A stretch of 64,000 nucleotides of DNA from an uncultured Bacteroidales bacterium. GTDB taxonomy: Bacteria; Bacteroidota; Bacteroidia; Bacteroidales; F082. Below the pieces are notes generated by a model. It saw only the letters and a program-made list of their open reading frames with translations, had not been told where the DNA came from and made no database searches. The translations under genes were made by a program, and so were the position numbers. The stretch's first letter is position 1, and each line of letters opens with the position of its first letter. The stretch is from positions 1 to 64,000 of the forward strand of contig CAJOIS010000006.1 of NCBI GenBank assembly GCA_905234645.1, read 5' to 3'. Shown piece after piece: positions 1-7,076 of the stretch.

Positions 1-860
1 GCGTATGCTGAGAATAAATCGAGCGGATAGAGTTGCATAGCCGTATCAATGAGAAAGTCACTGGAAACATAGCCAGTACTTTTTGCCAGTTCATAAAGGA
101 AAATTGCACAAGCGGGAACTTCATTATAATTGTTCCCTTGCATCTGCTTTGCTGCAAGATAAAGAAGTTGTTCTATTGGTTCCACGAAAGTGATTTCCTT
201 GAACCGTCCTTTTACTTTTTTCCACTCATTGACTTGCGTTTCAGTCAATCCCTTGGCATAGGCACTGAAGTTTTGATGCAAGGTGGTCAGCAATAGAATT
301 TGGCGGGATGGAACATTCACAAACTCAGCCAATTTCTGAAGGAAATACAACTCTTTTTCAGGATTGTTCTTTGCAGCGTGCTCCAATACCTTACCAAATT
401 CATCAATGACAATCAGCAAAAATTTTCCCTGCTTCTGACTCTTGTTGTAATAGGTCTTAAGCTCGTCAAGCACACTATTTGTTGTGTCCTCAGCATTCAG
501 ACTTCGGCGAAGGAGTGTTGATAACTCGGTGTAATCTCCTACAATGTTCATGATTTCGACATCAGAAGTACCGAGAAGATTATTGGCATCCAACAGATAA
601 GGTGTTTTGACTCGTCTTTTCAAATCTGATTCCAAAGCCAAAAGGAAACTAGACTTGCCCGTGCCGTATGAACCAATAATCGTAAAGGAATGGATTCCTG
701 TATGAAAGTCATTCACAATGCTACTAATTGCTTTTTGGGCATTGGGTGTTACTATGTATTGAGCGCCCTCAGCAAAGCCGTTCTCTATATTAGCGGATAA
801 ACTATAAAACTTGTTCCTTATCCAAATCCTTAGTAAACTGTACCATGCGGATTCCAGCAT
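1..860 (-). CDS. AAA-type ATPase, partial (C-terminus beyond window)
   Basis: An open frame runs from an in-frame ATG at 860 to the left edge without a stop; it is incomplete only because the window ends. It has a Walker A motif GSYGTGKSS at about residues 63-71 and a Walker B motif LLIVIDEFG at about residues 148-156, so it should bind and hydrolyse ATP. The ATG overlaps the 3' end of the DUF4007 gene by 59 bases; the first ~17 residues would be read out of frame inside that gene, so a later non-ATG start is also possible. The pair is clearly co-transcribed. ATPases beside DUF4007 proteins are known from Ssp-type phosphorothioation defence clusters (SspC-like), recalled from family knowledge and not tested here. 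Rest of the cluster, if any, lies left of the window. Confidence 0.8.
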   Translation of the reverse strand, partial: MLESAWYSLLRIWIRNKFYSLSANIENGFAEGAQYIVTPNAQKAISSIVNDFHTGIHSFTIIGSYGTGKSSFLLALESDLKRRVKTPYLLDANNLLGTSDVEIMNIVGDYTELSTLLRRSLNAEDTTNSVLDELKTYYNKSQKQGKFLLIVIDEFGKVLEHAAKNNPEKELYFLQKLAEFVNVPSRQILLLTTLHQNFSAYAKGLTETQVNEWKKVKGRFKEITFVEPIEQLLYLAAKQMQGNNYNEVPACAIFLYELAKSTGYVSSDFLIDTAMQLYPLDLFSAY

Positions 861-1644
861 TGTCACTATAGGACATAAATTCTGAGTAATCCTTCGCCAG
901 TTGTTTCAGCATCTCGATAGTCTCGTGGTCCTGCATGCAAAACGCAAGGCCAATCTCATCTTGAACGGTTTCGTAGGAAATGGTGTTGTCACCTTCCCTT
1001 TCTTTCAGCCTCAACAGAGCATACATAAAGATTTCTTTCTGCACTTTTCTCTTACCCTCTATATTGAAGTAATAACCTTTACCCTCAGCATTTTGTCTGA
1101 TAAGATCAAGGTCAATCAACATGGAGGAAAAGTCTTCGTTCGATTGTGCTTTACGTGGCAGGGCATAATTCTGAATCAATACAGCGACATCTTTCTTGAC
1201 TGTATTTTCGTTAAAGAGATTCTGCTTACCTGCCTCAATCATATCCAGTTTCACGTAGGTTACAACCTGATCACGTTCAAACTGTGTATGCCCCTTCTGA
1301 TAATCACAGAAAAACAGATGATATAGCGTTGCTTCTTGACTGAAAACAAGAGTAAAATGTAGGAGCCAAAGCGTAGCTAGGTCTTCAATATATCGGTCTT
1401 TACCATTTTCTTCATCAAACAAATAGTCACCCAACCTAGTCTGCCGATTGCCCTCACAAATTCCGAAAGCCTTAAGCCAGTAGCGGATGGATGCCACCAT
1501 ATTCTTGCCAACGCCCAAATGAACTACAGCCTCCGGCCTGTTAAAGTCCCTCCCCTGCACAACAAAATCATACCCTTTCTTGAGCCACAAGGTCTTGCAA
1601 GGAAAAGATTCATGCCCGGAAAACACATATTTTGAATAACTCAT
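802..1644 (-). CDS. DUF4007 family protein (possible SspB-like defence component)
   Basis: The 280-residue protein begins MSYSKYVFSGHESFPCKTLW; the FSGHESFPC...LWLKKGYDF opening is characteristic of DUF4007. A longer frame starts at a TTG at 1674, but that TTG lies inside the -7 promoter box at 1672-1679, so the ATG at 1644 is the real start. DUF4007 proteins are found with PAPS-reductase-like and ATPase genes in DNA phosphorothioation/defence clusters; I believe the SspB nickase belongs to this family, but this is from memory. Here the partner is the ATPase immediately downstream. Base composition is visibly more AT-rich than the housekeeping genes at 4-9 kb, and decayed transposase DNA lies just upstream, both consistent with horizontal acquisition. 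Confidence 0.8.
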   Translation of the reverse strand: MSYSKYVFSGHESFPCKTLWLKKGYDFVVQGRDFNRPEAVVHLGVGKNMVASIRYWLKAFGICEGNRQTRLGDYLFDEENGKDRYIEDLATLWLLHFTLVFSQEATLYHLFFCDYQKGHTQFERDQVVTYVKLDMIEAGKQNLFNENTVKKDVAVLIQNYALPRKAQSNEDFSSMLIDLDLIRQNAEGKGYYFNIEGKRKVQKEIFMYALLRLKEREGDNTISYETVQDEIGLAFCMQDHETIEMLKQLAKDYSEFMSYSDNAGIRMVQFTKDLDKEQVL

Positions 1645-1671
1645 TTCATTATTAAAATTAAAAAGGGATGG

Positions 1672-1679
1672 CAAATATA
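1672..1679 (-). promoter_or_regulatory. -7 promoter box for the DUF4007-ATPase pair
   Basis: TATATTTG on the minus strand matches the Bacteroidota TAnnTTTG consensus, 27 bases before the chosen ATG at 1644. It overlaps the alternative TTG start and therefore decides the gene start. Confidence 0.6.
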
Positions 1680-1792
1680 CAACTTTTCATTTTGAAATGT
1701 TTAACGATTTAAAAAACAATGTCATTTCTTGATTTAGGTTGACTGTTTTTGTCGTTAATTGTTGGGCGGAGTTCATCCTTTTGGTTATTAAT

Positions 1793-2150
1793 TCAAGGTT
1801 GTCTGTTGTTAGTTATAGTTATTCCTAATAGTGGTTGACACTCTATGGATTTATCACTGAAAGAGGTAGGCTGTAGGCGTAGCTCGGAAGTAGACATCTG
1901 ACAGCATGGCAAAGGTAAACCTATTTCCGTGATATCCGTATTTTGCATCTTCTTTTTTATCACGTCTATCCTGTTGCTCTTCCACTTCTTTTCTATTTCA
2001 CCTGTGAGCCTCAACTTGTGTGGTGTCATTACGCCGATACTCATGTTCATTCGCTCGTTCTTCATCATGCTGTTCACACGTTCGATCTAGGCATTCTCCT
2101 TTGGGTCTCCGCTTTCAATCAAGCAAAAACTACTATTCGCAACAATACTG
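1793..2150 (-). pseudogene. Decayed IS3-family transposase (OrfB C-terminal part)
   Basis: Pieces of an IS3-type DDE integrase domain can be read in order on the minus strand: QYCCE (about 2150-2136), then in another frame ESGDPKENA, a TAG stop at 2085-2087, IERVNSMMKNE, then MSIGVMTPHK...TGEIEKKWK. Intact relatives read roughly ESGDP.ENAIAERVNGI.KNE followed by a longer stretch and RPHMSI..MTP..AH..TGEI.K.WK. The remnant therefore has at least one frameshift, one in-frame stop and an internal deletion between MKNE and MSIG. It cannot make transposase. Outer boundaries are approximate and no terminal inverted repeats were recognised. Confidence 0.7.
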
Positions 2151-2256
2151 TTATTCTTTACAAAAAAAAGATTGGTTATCATTATGTTTACGTGGAAGAG
2201 GTTAGGGATGGAAAACATAAAAGCCTGGCATTTAAATCTCTTCGCAAACGAAAACC

Positions 2257-2422
2257 AGGAAACCCCTCCGAATAGAGGGGTTTTAAGCTGTGTTATCGCG
2301 GGGGGAACGTGCCTGAACTCGCCCCTTACGTCTTGATAATCCACTGGTTTTTCTTTCCGTGTCCGCGACCAACTGATGCAAAGATACATCAATTTTTTGA
2401 TTCCGCAACATTTCTATAAAAA
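2257..2422. repeat. Repeat copy A (degenerate direct repeat flanking VapBC)
   Basis: This segment shares blocks with 3405-3523 in the same order and orientation: a G/C hairpin (9-bp stem 2260-2268/2275-2283 here), GTTATCGCGGGGG, CTTTACGTCT/CCTTACGTCT, and a 28-bp exact match at 2395-2422 (begins TTTTGATTCCGCAACATT). Copy A also carries a minus-strand -7 box, TATCTTTG, at 2379-2386, so a short minus-strand transcript ending near the hairpin is possible. The element is not one I recognise; it may be the remains of a mobile element. Confidence 0.55.
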
Positions 2423-2474
2423 AATCTTGTCAAATATTCCTAAGATCTGACAACTCGAAAAAAAAGAATTAGCC

Positions 2475-2648
2475 ATGGAAGTCCCCGGAGAAGTGGACGC
2501 ATTCGCTGAGGACTTCAAAAAAACTACGTTTAAACACAGGCTTTTACAGGCGAGCCACTTTTCGTCCTTGGCATTTTATGAGCAATTATTAATAGATGCC
2601 ACAACCAATCCGATGGTTTTTTACAATAAGCCTACTTGCATTTTATAA
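2475..2648 (+). CDS. Small hypothetical ORF (57 residues)
   Basis: An ATG at 2475 opens a 57-codon frame (starts MEVPGEVDAFAEDFKKTTFK) ending at TAA 2646-2648, ten bases before the -7 box of the toxin-antitoxin pair. No signal peptide, membrane segment or known motif is visible. It has ordinary, non-repetitive amino-acid composition, but there is no promoter box directly before it. It could be a fragment of a larger degraded gene between the two repeat copies. Low confidence that it is expressed. Confidence 0.25.
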   Translation: MEVPGEVDAFAEDFKKTTFKHRLLQASHFSSLAFYEQLLIDATTNPMVFYNKPTCIL

Positions 2649-2658
2649 AAAAGTTTCC

Positions 2659-2666
2659 TATCTTTG
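2659..2666 (+). promoter_or_regulatory. -7 promoter box for the VapBC-like pair
   Basis: TATCTTTG is an exact TAnnTTTG match and ends 22 bases before the antitoxin ATG at 2689. Confidence 0.65.
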
Positions 2667-2688
2667 CAGTCAAAAATAGCAATCAGTC

Positions 2689-2943
2689 ATGACAACACTA
2701 CAATTAAACGAGGCTTTATTCCGTGAGCTGAACATCATTGTTTCAGATGAAGACATGATGAAAGAGGCTATCAAGGCTCTCAGACTCATTGTCCTGAATT
2801 GGAAGAAAATAACTCCAAATTCGGATGAAGAGGGGAACGGAGGCGGACTCCCTGAATCCATCAAACGGATGAGGGGAATCATAGCGTTCTCCCAGGATGA
2901 AATCGATAGCGACGACCGACTCTCTTATCTCCATAGCAAATGA
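2689..2943 (+). CDS. Probable antitoxin of a PIN-toxin pair
   Basis: The 84-residue protein starts at an ATG 22 bases after a strong -7 box and overlaps the PIN-domain gene by 4 bases (ATGA), the arrangement typical of VapBC-type modules in which the antitoxin comes first. The N-terminal half (ALFRELNIIVSDEDMMKEAI) looks helical and could form a small dimerisation or DNA-binding unit; the C-terminal half is acidic and glycine-rich (DEEGNGGG) and probably wraps the toxin. No recognised antitoxin family signature was identified, so the role is inferred mainly from position. Autorepression at the promoter would be expected for such a pair. Confidence 0.7.
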   Translation: MTTLQLNEALFRELNIIVSDEDMMKEAIKALRLIVLNWKKITPNSDEEGNGGGLPESIKRMRGIIAFSQDEIDSDDRLSYLHSK

Positions 2944-3347
2944 AACGGGTTTTTATCGATACAAACATCCTGATTGATTTCATTGAAAACCGACCAGGAG
3001 CTGATGCTGCTGAGAAGGTGCTTGAAAAAGCCGCCAACAAGGTGTTTTCCATCTTCGCCTCCCCGTTAACATTTGCCAATATCGCTTATATTTTGGGGAA
3101 ACGGCTATCCAAACAAGACCTATATCCGATGCTTGATGCATTGGAAAAGCAAATTGAGGTTCTTCCCATGGATCAAGATCAATTGCGCCAAGCCATCCAT
3201 TACCCTTCAAAAGACTTCGAGGATATGCTTCAATACCAATGTGCTTTGGCTGGCCATTGCGACATCATTCTTACCAGAGATGTCAAAGGATTCTCCGATT
3301 ACTCTCTCATCCCTTTGATGACCGCAACGGAGTTTGTAGGTTATTGA
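2940..3347 (+). CDS. PIN-domain ribonuclease toxin (VapC-like)
   Basis: The 135-residue protein has the PIN fold signatures in order: FIDTNILIDF with Asp7, the DFEDMLQYQCA block with acidic residues at 92-95, and IILTRDVKGF with Asp114. These acidic residues coordinate Mg2+/Mn2+ in PIN nucleases that cleave RNA. Length is normal for the family (about 130-140). It overlaps the antitoxin gene by 4 bases, so the two are translationally coupled. The module sits between two copies of an unidentified repeat, which suggests it moved as a unit. Target RNA cannot be told from sequence. Confidence 0.85.
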   Translation: MKRVFIDTNILIDFIENRPGADAAEKVLEKAANKVFSIFASPLTFANIAYILGKRLSKQDLYPMLDALEKQIEVLPMDQDQLRQAIHYPSKDFEDMLQYQCALAGHCDIILTRDVKGFSDYSLIPLMTATEFVGY

Positions 3348-3404
3348 TTAAGCATTATCCACAAACACCAAAGTAGCCACCAGCCCCACCCCGATCAATC
3401 ATCT

Positions 3405-3523
3405 GTCGCCCCAGTGAGGGGTTAGTCTTTGTTATCGCGGGGGTACATCCTAATGGCCGTCCCTTTACGTCTAAGAAATCGACAGGTCGGCTCACTTTTG
3501 ATTCCGCAACATTTCTATAAAAA
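3405..3523. repeat. Repeat copy B (degenerate direct repeat flanking VapBC)
   Basis: Second copy of the element at 2257-2422. It has a hairpin CCCC-AGTGA-GGGG region near 3410-3422, GTTATCGCGGGGG at 3430-3442, CTTTACGTCT near 3463, and the 28-bp exact block at 3496-3523, 1101 bases from its twin. The -7 box present in copy A is missing here. The rest of 3348-3583 shows no gene. Confidence 0.55.
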
Positions 3524-3583
3524 TTTTTTATCCTATGCCTCCCGCGACTCCGGATTTCATTTCTTGAATCTCAAAAAAATACG

Positions 3584-3591
3584 TATTTTTG
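3584..3591 (+). promoter_or_regulatory. -7 promoter box for prolyl oligopeptidase
   Basis: TATTTTTG fits TAnnTTTG and lies 34 bases before the ATG at 3626, directly downstream of repeat copy B. Confidence 0.55.
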
Positions 3592-3625
3592 CCCCTCATT
3601 TAATGAATCTTCAAATTGTAAAATA

Positions 3626-5767
3626 ATGAAAAAAGCACTATTGATCATGGGAAGCGTTATCGCTTTGGCGGCTTGCACGGAAACTCAAAAACCTCAGCCG
3701 CGTTATCAAGTGACGGATTATCCTGAGGCTTTCAAGGATGAAACCGTCGTGGACAATTATTTCGGTACCGAAGTGGCCGACCCCTACCGCTGGCTGGAAA
3801 ACGACACTTCAGCAGAAACCAACGCATGGGTGGAAGCCGAGCGTAAGGTGACCGATGAATACCTCAGCCACATCCCCTTCCGCGGTGCCATCAAGGACCG
3901 CCTGACCCAGGTGATGAACTACGAACGCTACAGCGCCCCGCACAAGCGCTTCGGACGCTATCTGTTCAGCAAGAACGACGGCCTCCAGAACCAGAGCGTG
4001 CTCTACCTCCAGTATCCCGACAAGGAACCGGAAGTGCTGCTCGATCCCAATAAGCTCTCGGATGACGGTACCGTGGCCTTTGGCGGCGGCTCGCAGTCGA
4101 ACGACGGCAAGTATTATGCTTATCTGATCCAACGCAGCGGCTCCGACTGGGTGGAGATTTACGTGATGGACATCGCTACCCGTGAGCTCCTCCCCGACCA
4201 TATCGAATGGGCCAAGTTCACCGGCGCCTCGTGGTACAAGGACGGCTTCTTCTATGCCGCCTACGACAAACCCGTGGCAGGTAAGGAGTTCAGCAACGTG
4301 AACGAAAACCACAAGATCTATTACCACAAGTTGGGCACCTCGCAGGACCAGGATCAGCTGTTCTACAGCAACCCCGCCCAGCCGCGCTATTTCCATCAGG
4401 TGGACCTCACCGAGGATGAACATTACATGTTCCTCTTCGAGAGCGGTCAAGGCGCTGGAAGCACCTTGTGGATCAGGAATATGCAAGACCCCAAGGGCAA
4501 GTTCGTGCAGATTGCCGACGATATGGACTACTTCTACAATCCCATCGACGTGATCGACGACGTCCTCTACATCTTCACGAATTATGAAGCTCCCAAGGGC
4601 CGTGTGGTCTGTGTTTCGGCCAAGGCTCCCCAGATGGCCAACTGGAAGGATCTCATCCCCGAGTCGGACAATGTGCTGGTGTCGGCCCAACTGGCCAACG
4701 GCAAGATGATTGTCACCTACGACAAGGACGCTGCCAATCATGCCTACGTCTACACCATGGATGGCCAAATGCTTCATGAGATTGCCCTGCCCACCTTCGG
4801 CGAAGTCGGCTTCAGCTGCCGCTACGACGAACCAGAGGTCTACTACGGCTTTACCTCCTTCGTCTATCCCACCACCATATTTAAATATGATATCGAGAGC
4901 AACACCTCCGAAGTGTTCCGCGCTCCTGCCGTTGACTTCAAGTCGGAGGACTTCACTACCGAACAGGTGTTTGTCACCTCGAAGGATGGCACCAAGGTGC
5001 CGATGTTCCTGACCTACAAGACCGGTCTTCAGAAAGACGGCAAGAACCCCACCTTGCTCTATGGTTACGGTGGCTTCAACATTACGCTGAATCCCGGTTT
5101 CAGCATTTCGCGTCTGCCCTTCCTTGAGAATGGTGGCATTTACGCCCAGATGAACCTCCGTGGCGGTAACGAATATGGTGAAGAATGGCATCTGGCCGGC
5201 ACCAAGCTGCAGAAGCAGAACGTGTTCGACGACTGCATCGCATGCGCCGAATACCTTATTAAGGAAGGCTACACCTCAGCTGATTATCTCGCCTTGAATG
5301 GCGGCTCCAACGGTGGTCTGTTGGTGGGTGCCGTGGTCAACCAGCGTCCTGACCTCTTCCGTGTGGCTGTGCCTCAGGTGGGTGTGATGGACATGCTTCG
5401 TTACCACCTCTTCACCATCGGCTGGAACTGGGCCAGCGACTATGGCACCAGCGAGGACGACGAGGCGATGTTCAAGGCCTTGTATGCCTATTCGCCGCTG
5501 CACACCATCCAGAGTGGCGAGAACGTGCATTATCCCGCCATCATGGTGACTACCGCCGACCACGATGACCGTGTGGTGCCAGCGCATAGCTTCAAGTATG
5601 CCGCTACACTGCAAGCCGCCCAGACCGGTTCGGAACCCAAGATCATCCGCATCGACAGCAAGGCCGGCCACGGCGGTGGCAAGCCCGTCGCCAAGGTGCT
5701 GGAGGAACAGGCGGATATCTATTCGTTTATCCTTTATAATATGGGATTGAGTTACCCGGCCAAATAA
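3626..5767 (+). CDS. Prolyl oligopeptidase, family S9A, lipoprotein
   Basis: A 713-residue serine peptidase that cuts short peptides after proline. It begins with a lipoprotein signal (MKKALLIMGSVIALAAC, lipobox LAAC, Cys17), so it is probably anchored in the envelope facing the periplasm. Residues ~30-440 form the N-terminal beta-propeller; the C-terminal alpha/beta-hydrolase domain carries the catalytic triad: Ser561 in GGSNGG, an Asp in ADHDDRV (645-648) and His682 in AGHGGG. Length and triad spacing match the S9A family (about 700 residues), and no key residue is missing. It has its own promoter box and a terminator just after the stop, so it is likely a single-gene unit. It probably contributes to peptide use. 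Confidence 0.95.
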   Translation: MKKALLIMGSVIALAACTETQKPQPRYQVTDYPEAFKDETVVDNYFGTEVADPYRWLENDTSAETNAWVEAERKVTDEYLSHIPFRGAIKDRLTQVMNYERYSAPHKRFGRYLFSKNDGLQNQSVLYLQYPDKEPEVLLDPNKLSDDGTVAFGGGSQSNDGKYYAYLIQRSGSDWVEIYVMDIATRELLPDHIEWAKFTGASWYKDGFFYAAYDKPVAGKEFSNVNENHKIYYHKLGTSQDQDQLFYSNPAQPRYFHQVDLTEDEHYMFLFESGQGAGSTLWIRNMQDPKGKFVQIADDMDYFYNPIDVIDDVLYIFTNYEAPKGRVVCVSAKAPQMANWKDLIPESDNVLVSAQLANGKMIVTYDKDAANHAYVYTMDGQMLHEIALPTFGEVGFSCRYDEPEVYYGFTSFVYPTTIFKYDIESNTSEVFRAPAVDFKSEDFTTEQVFVTSKDGTKVPMFLTYKTGLQKDGKNPTLLYGYGGFNITLNPGFSISRLPFLENGGIYAQMNLRGGNEYGEEWHLAGTKLQKQNVFDDCIACAEYLIKEGYTSADYLALNGGSNGGLLVGAVVNQRPDLFRVAVPQVGVMDMLRYHLFTIGWNWASDYGTSEDDEAMFKALYAYSPLHTIQSGENVHYPAIMVTTADHDDRVVPAHSFKYAATLQAAQTGSEPKIIRIDSKAGHGGGKPVAKVLEEQADIYSFILYNMGLSYPAK

Positions 5768-5771
5768 TACG

Positions 5772-6998
5772 TTATCGTTTAACGATCTTTTGTACCGTAC
5801 AGCCTTGTGCTGTACGGTATTTTTTTATGTAAATGCCAGGAGCCAGATGGCCATCAAACACAGGCCGCCCTGAGATATCGAACAGCTCGACGTCAAAAGG
5901 GACCTCGGTGATCTCGTTTTCGGCCAAGGCGTCGTGGGTGACGATGCTGATGTCGAAGCCGTTGTCCTCGGAGACCATCGGGTAGTTAGTGGTGGCCAGG
6001 CGGATGCGATAATGCTCGCCGGTGAAGATGCCTTGAGGGATGGTGACGGTGATGCTGCCGCTGGTGTTGGTGGTAACTCTACCTAACTCTATGGGGGTGC
6101 TGAAGCTGCCGTTGGCGGCCGAGAGTTGTGCAATGACCTGGTTGGGCTCCCGGTTGAGGTTGTCGGGGCTCATGGTGCCGGTGAGGGTAAACGGGATGGT
6201 GAGTTCCTCACCCATCAGATACTGGTTTTGCGGCAGTGCGCCCATCTGGATGCTGGGGTTGTAGATCAGCAGGATGTCGTCGACATACATATCGTCGGAA
6301 GTACCGCCTTCACCCGGGGTTTTGTTGGTGGTAATGGTGAAGAGGATGTAACGCGGGTCGTTGCTGGGACCGCAGGCGTCGAATGGTATGGAAAGGCGTC
6401 GCCAGACGAAGTCTCCGCCAACCATGGCGGTGCGTTTGAACATCTTGGAGGCGATGGCCACAAGCTGGTTGGCCGGGTCCATGGTGCCGTTGGAGACGAA
6501 TTTGAAGTCGGCATCGCCGTGGATGGCGGCGCGGGCCTCCCCCTCCTGGTCGGAGCTGACCGAGCGGAAGCACACCCACACGGTGAGCGAGTCGGGCACC
6601 TCCCTGATGGGCGTGTTGAAACGCTCGTCGGACCGCTGCGTGTAGTTGTAGTTGTTCGAGCCGGTGGCCGACATGCTGCCGGCGTGCATGCGTCCGTTGG
6701 TGAGGTTGCCGTTGGCGGTGACGCCCACTACCGAGACGGGATAGACCTTGACGCTCTTCGTGCCTGACGAGCCGGGACGGACGACCGACGAGGGCTCGAT
6801 CTGCTGCGACAGGAAGCCGCTATAGGTGCCGTCGGCCGACTTGCTGGAATGCCAATGGACGGGCTCGTTGGTATTCGCGTTGTTGCCAAAATAAGCCCAG
6901 CTTTCGAAACCGCGGTTTTCAAACTGGGTGCCGTATTGTGCCATGCCCAGCGTATAGCAAAGGCAAAGACTAAAAATCATGCTAAACTTTTTCATCAT
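5772..6998 (-). CDS. Secreted protein with PCMD-like domain and T9SS-like sorting tail
   Basis: The 408-residue protein has a signal peptide (MMKKFSMIFSLCLCYTLGMA), then a beta-rich region (about 25-250) with NRGFESW...P..WHSSKSADG and SDDMYVDDILLIYN, a pattern resembling the putative carbohydrate metabolism domain (PCMD) of Bacteroidota outer proteins. Residues ~255-345 look like an Ig-type domain. The last ~40 residues (FDISGRPVFDG...APGIYIKK...KIVKR) match a type A T9SS sorting tail, so it is probably exported by T9SS and attached to the surface. The -7 box ends only 2 bases before the first ATG; the second ATG (6995) may be the real start, giving a nearly leaderless mRNA. Convergent with prolyl oligopeptidase; its last codons lie within that gene's terminator hairpin. 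Confidence 0.75.
   Translation of the reverse strand: MMKKFSMIFSLCLCYTLGMAQYGTQFENRGFESWAYFGNNANTNEPVHWHSSKSADGTYSGFLSQQIEPSSVVRPGSSGTKSVKVYPVSVVGVTANGNLTNGRMHAGSMSATGSNNYNYTQRSDERFNTPIREVPDSLTVWVCFRSVSSDQEGEARAAIHGDADFKFVSNGTMDPANQLVAIASKMFKRTAMVGGDFVWRRLSIPFDACGPSNDPRYILFTITTNKTPGEGGTSDDMYVDDILLIYNPSIQMGALPQNQYLMGEELTIPFTLTGTMSPDNLNREPNQVIAQLSAANGSFSTPIELGRVTTNTSGSITVTIPQGIFTGEHYRIRLATTNYPMVSEDNGFDISIVTHDALAENEITEVPFDVELFDISGRPVFDGHLAPGIYIKKYRTAQGCTVQKIVKR
5793..5826 (+). terminator. Rho-independent terminator after prolyl oligopeptidase
   Basis: An 11-bp stem (5793-5803 with 5809-5819, core ACCGTACAG/CTGTACGGT) is followed by a run of seven T. It starts 25 bases after the stop codon at 5767. 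The same bases encode the C-terminal residues of the convergent minus-strand gene. Confidence 0.8.
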
Positions 6999-7000
6999 GG

Positions 7001-7008
7001 CAAAGATA
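7001..7008 (-). promoter_or_regulatory. -7 promoter box for the PCMD-like secreted protein
   Basis: TATCTTTG on the minus strand, an exact consensus match, only 2 bases from the first ATG (6998) and 5 from the second (6995), implying a very short or absent 5' leader. Confidence 0.55.
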
Positions 7009-7048
7009 AAAAAATAACCCGATTTTTCTTGTTTTTTTCAAAAAAATG

Positions 7049-7056
7049 TAACTTTG
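7049..7056 (+). promoter_or_regulatory. -7 promoter box for glmS
   Basis: TAACTTTG matches TAnnTTTG and ends 20 bases before the glmS ATG at 7077. It is back to back with the opposing box at 7001-7008. Confidence 0.6.
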
Positions 7057-7076
7057 CCTTTTTAATTTTCATCACA

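Noticed and set aside
2101-2392. Open frame upstream of the IS3 stop as a separate gene
   Set aside because: Only its last ~20 codons match transposase; the first part reads through repeat copy A and has no coherent domain.
3809-5191. Long open antisense frame (460 codons) opposite prolyl oligopeptidase
   Set aside because: High GC and third-position bias of the real gene keep antisense stops rare. The sense gene has a full catalytic triad; the antisense product shows only Val/Gly/His-rich shadow composition.
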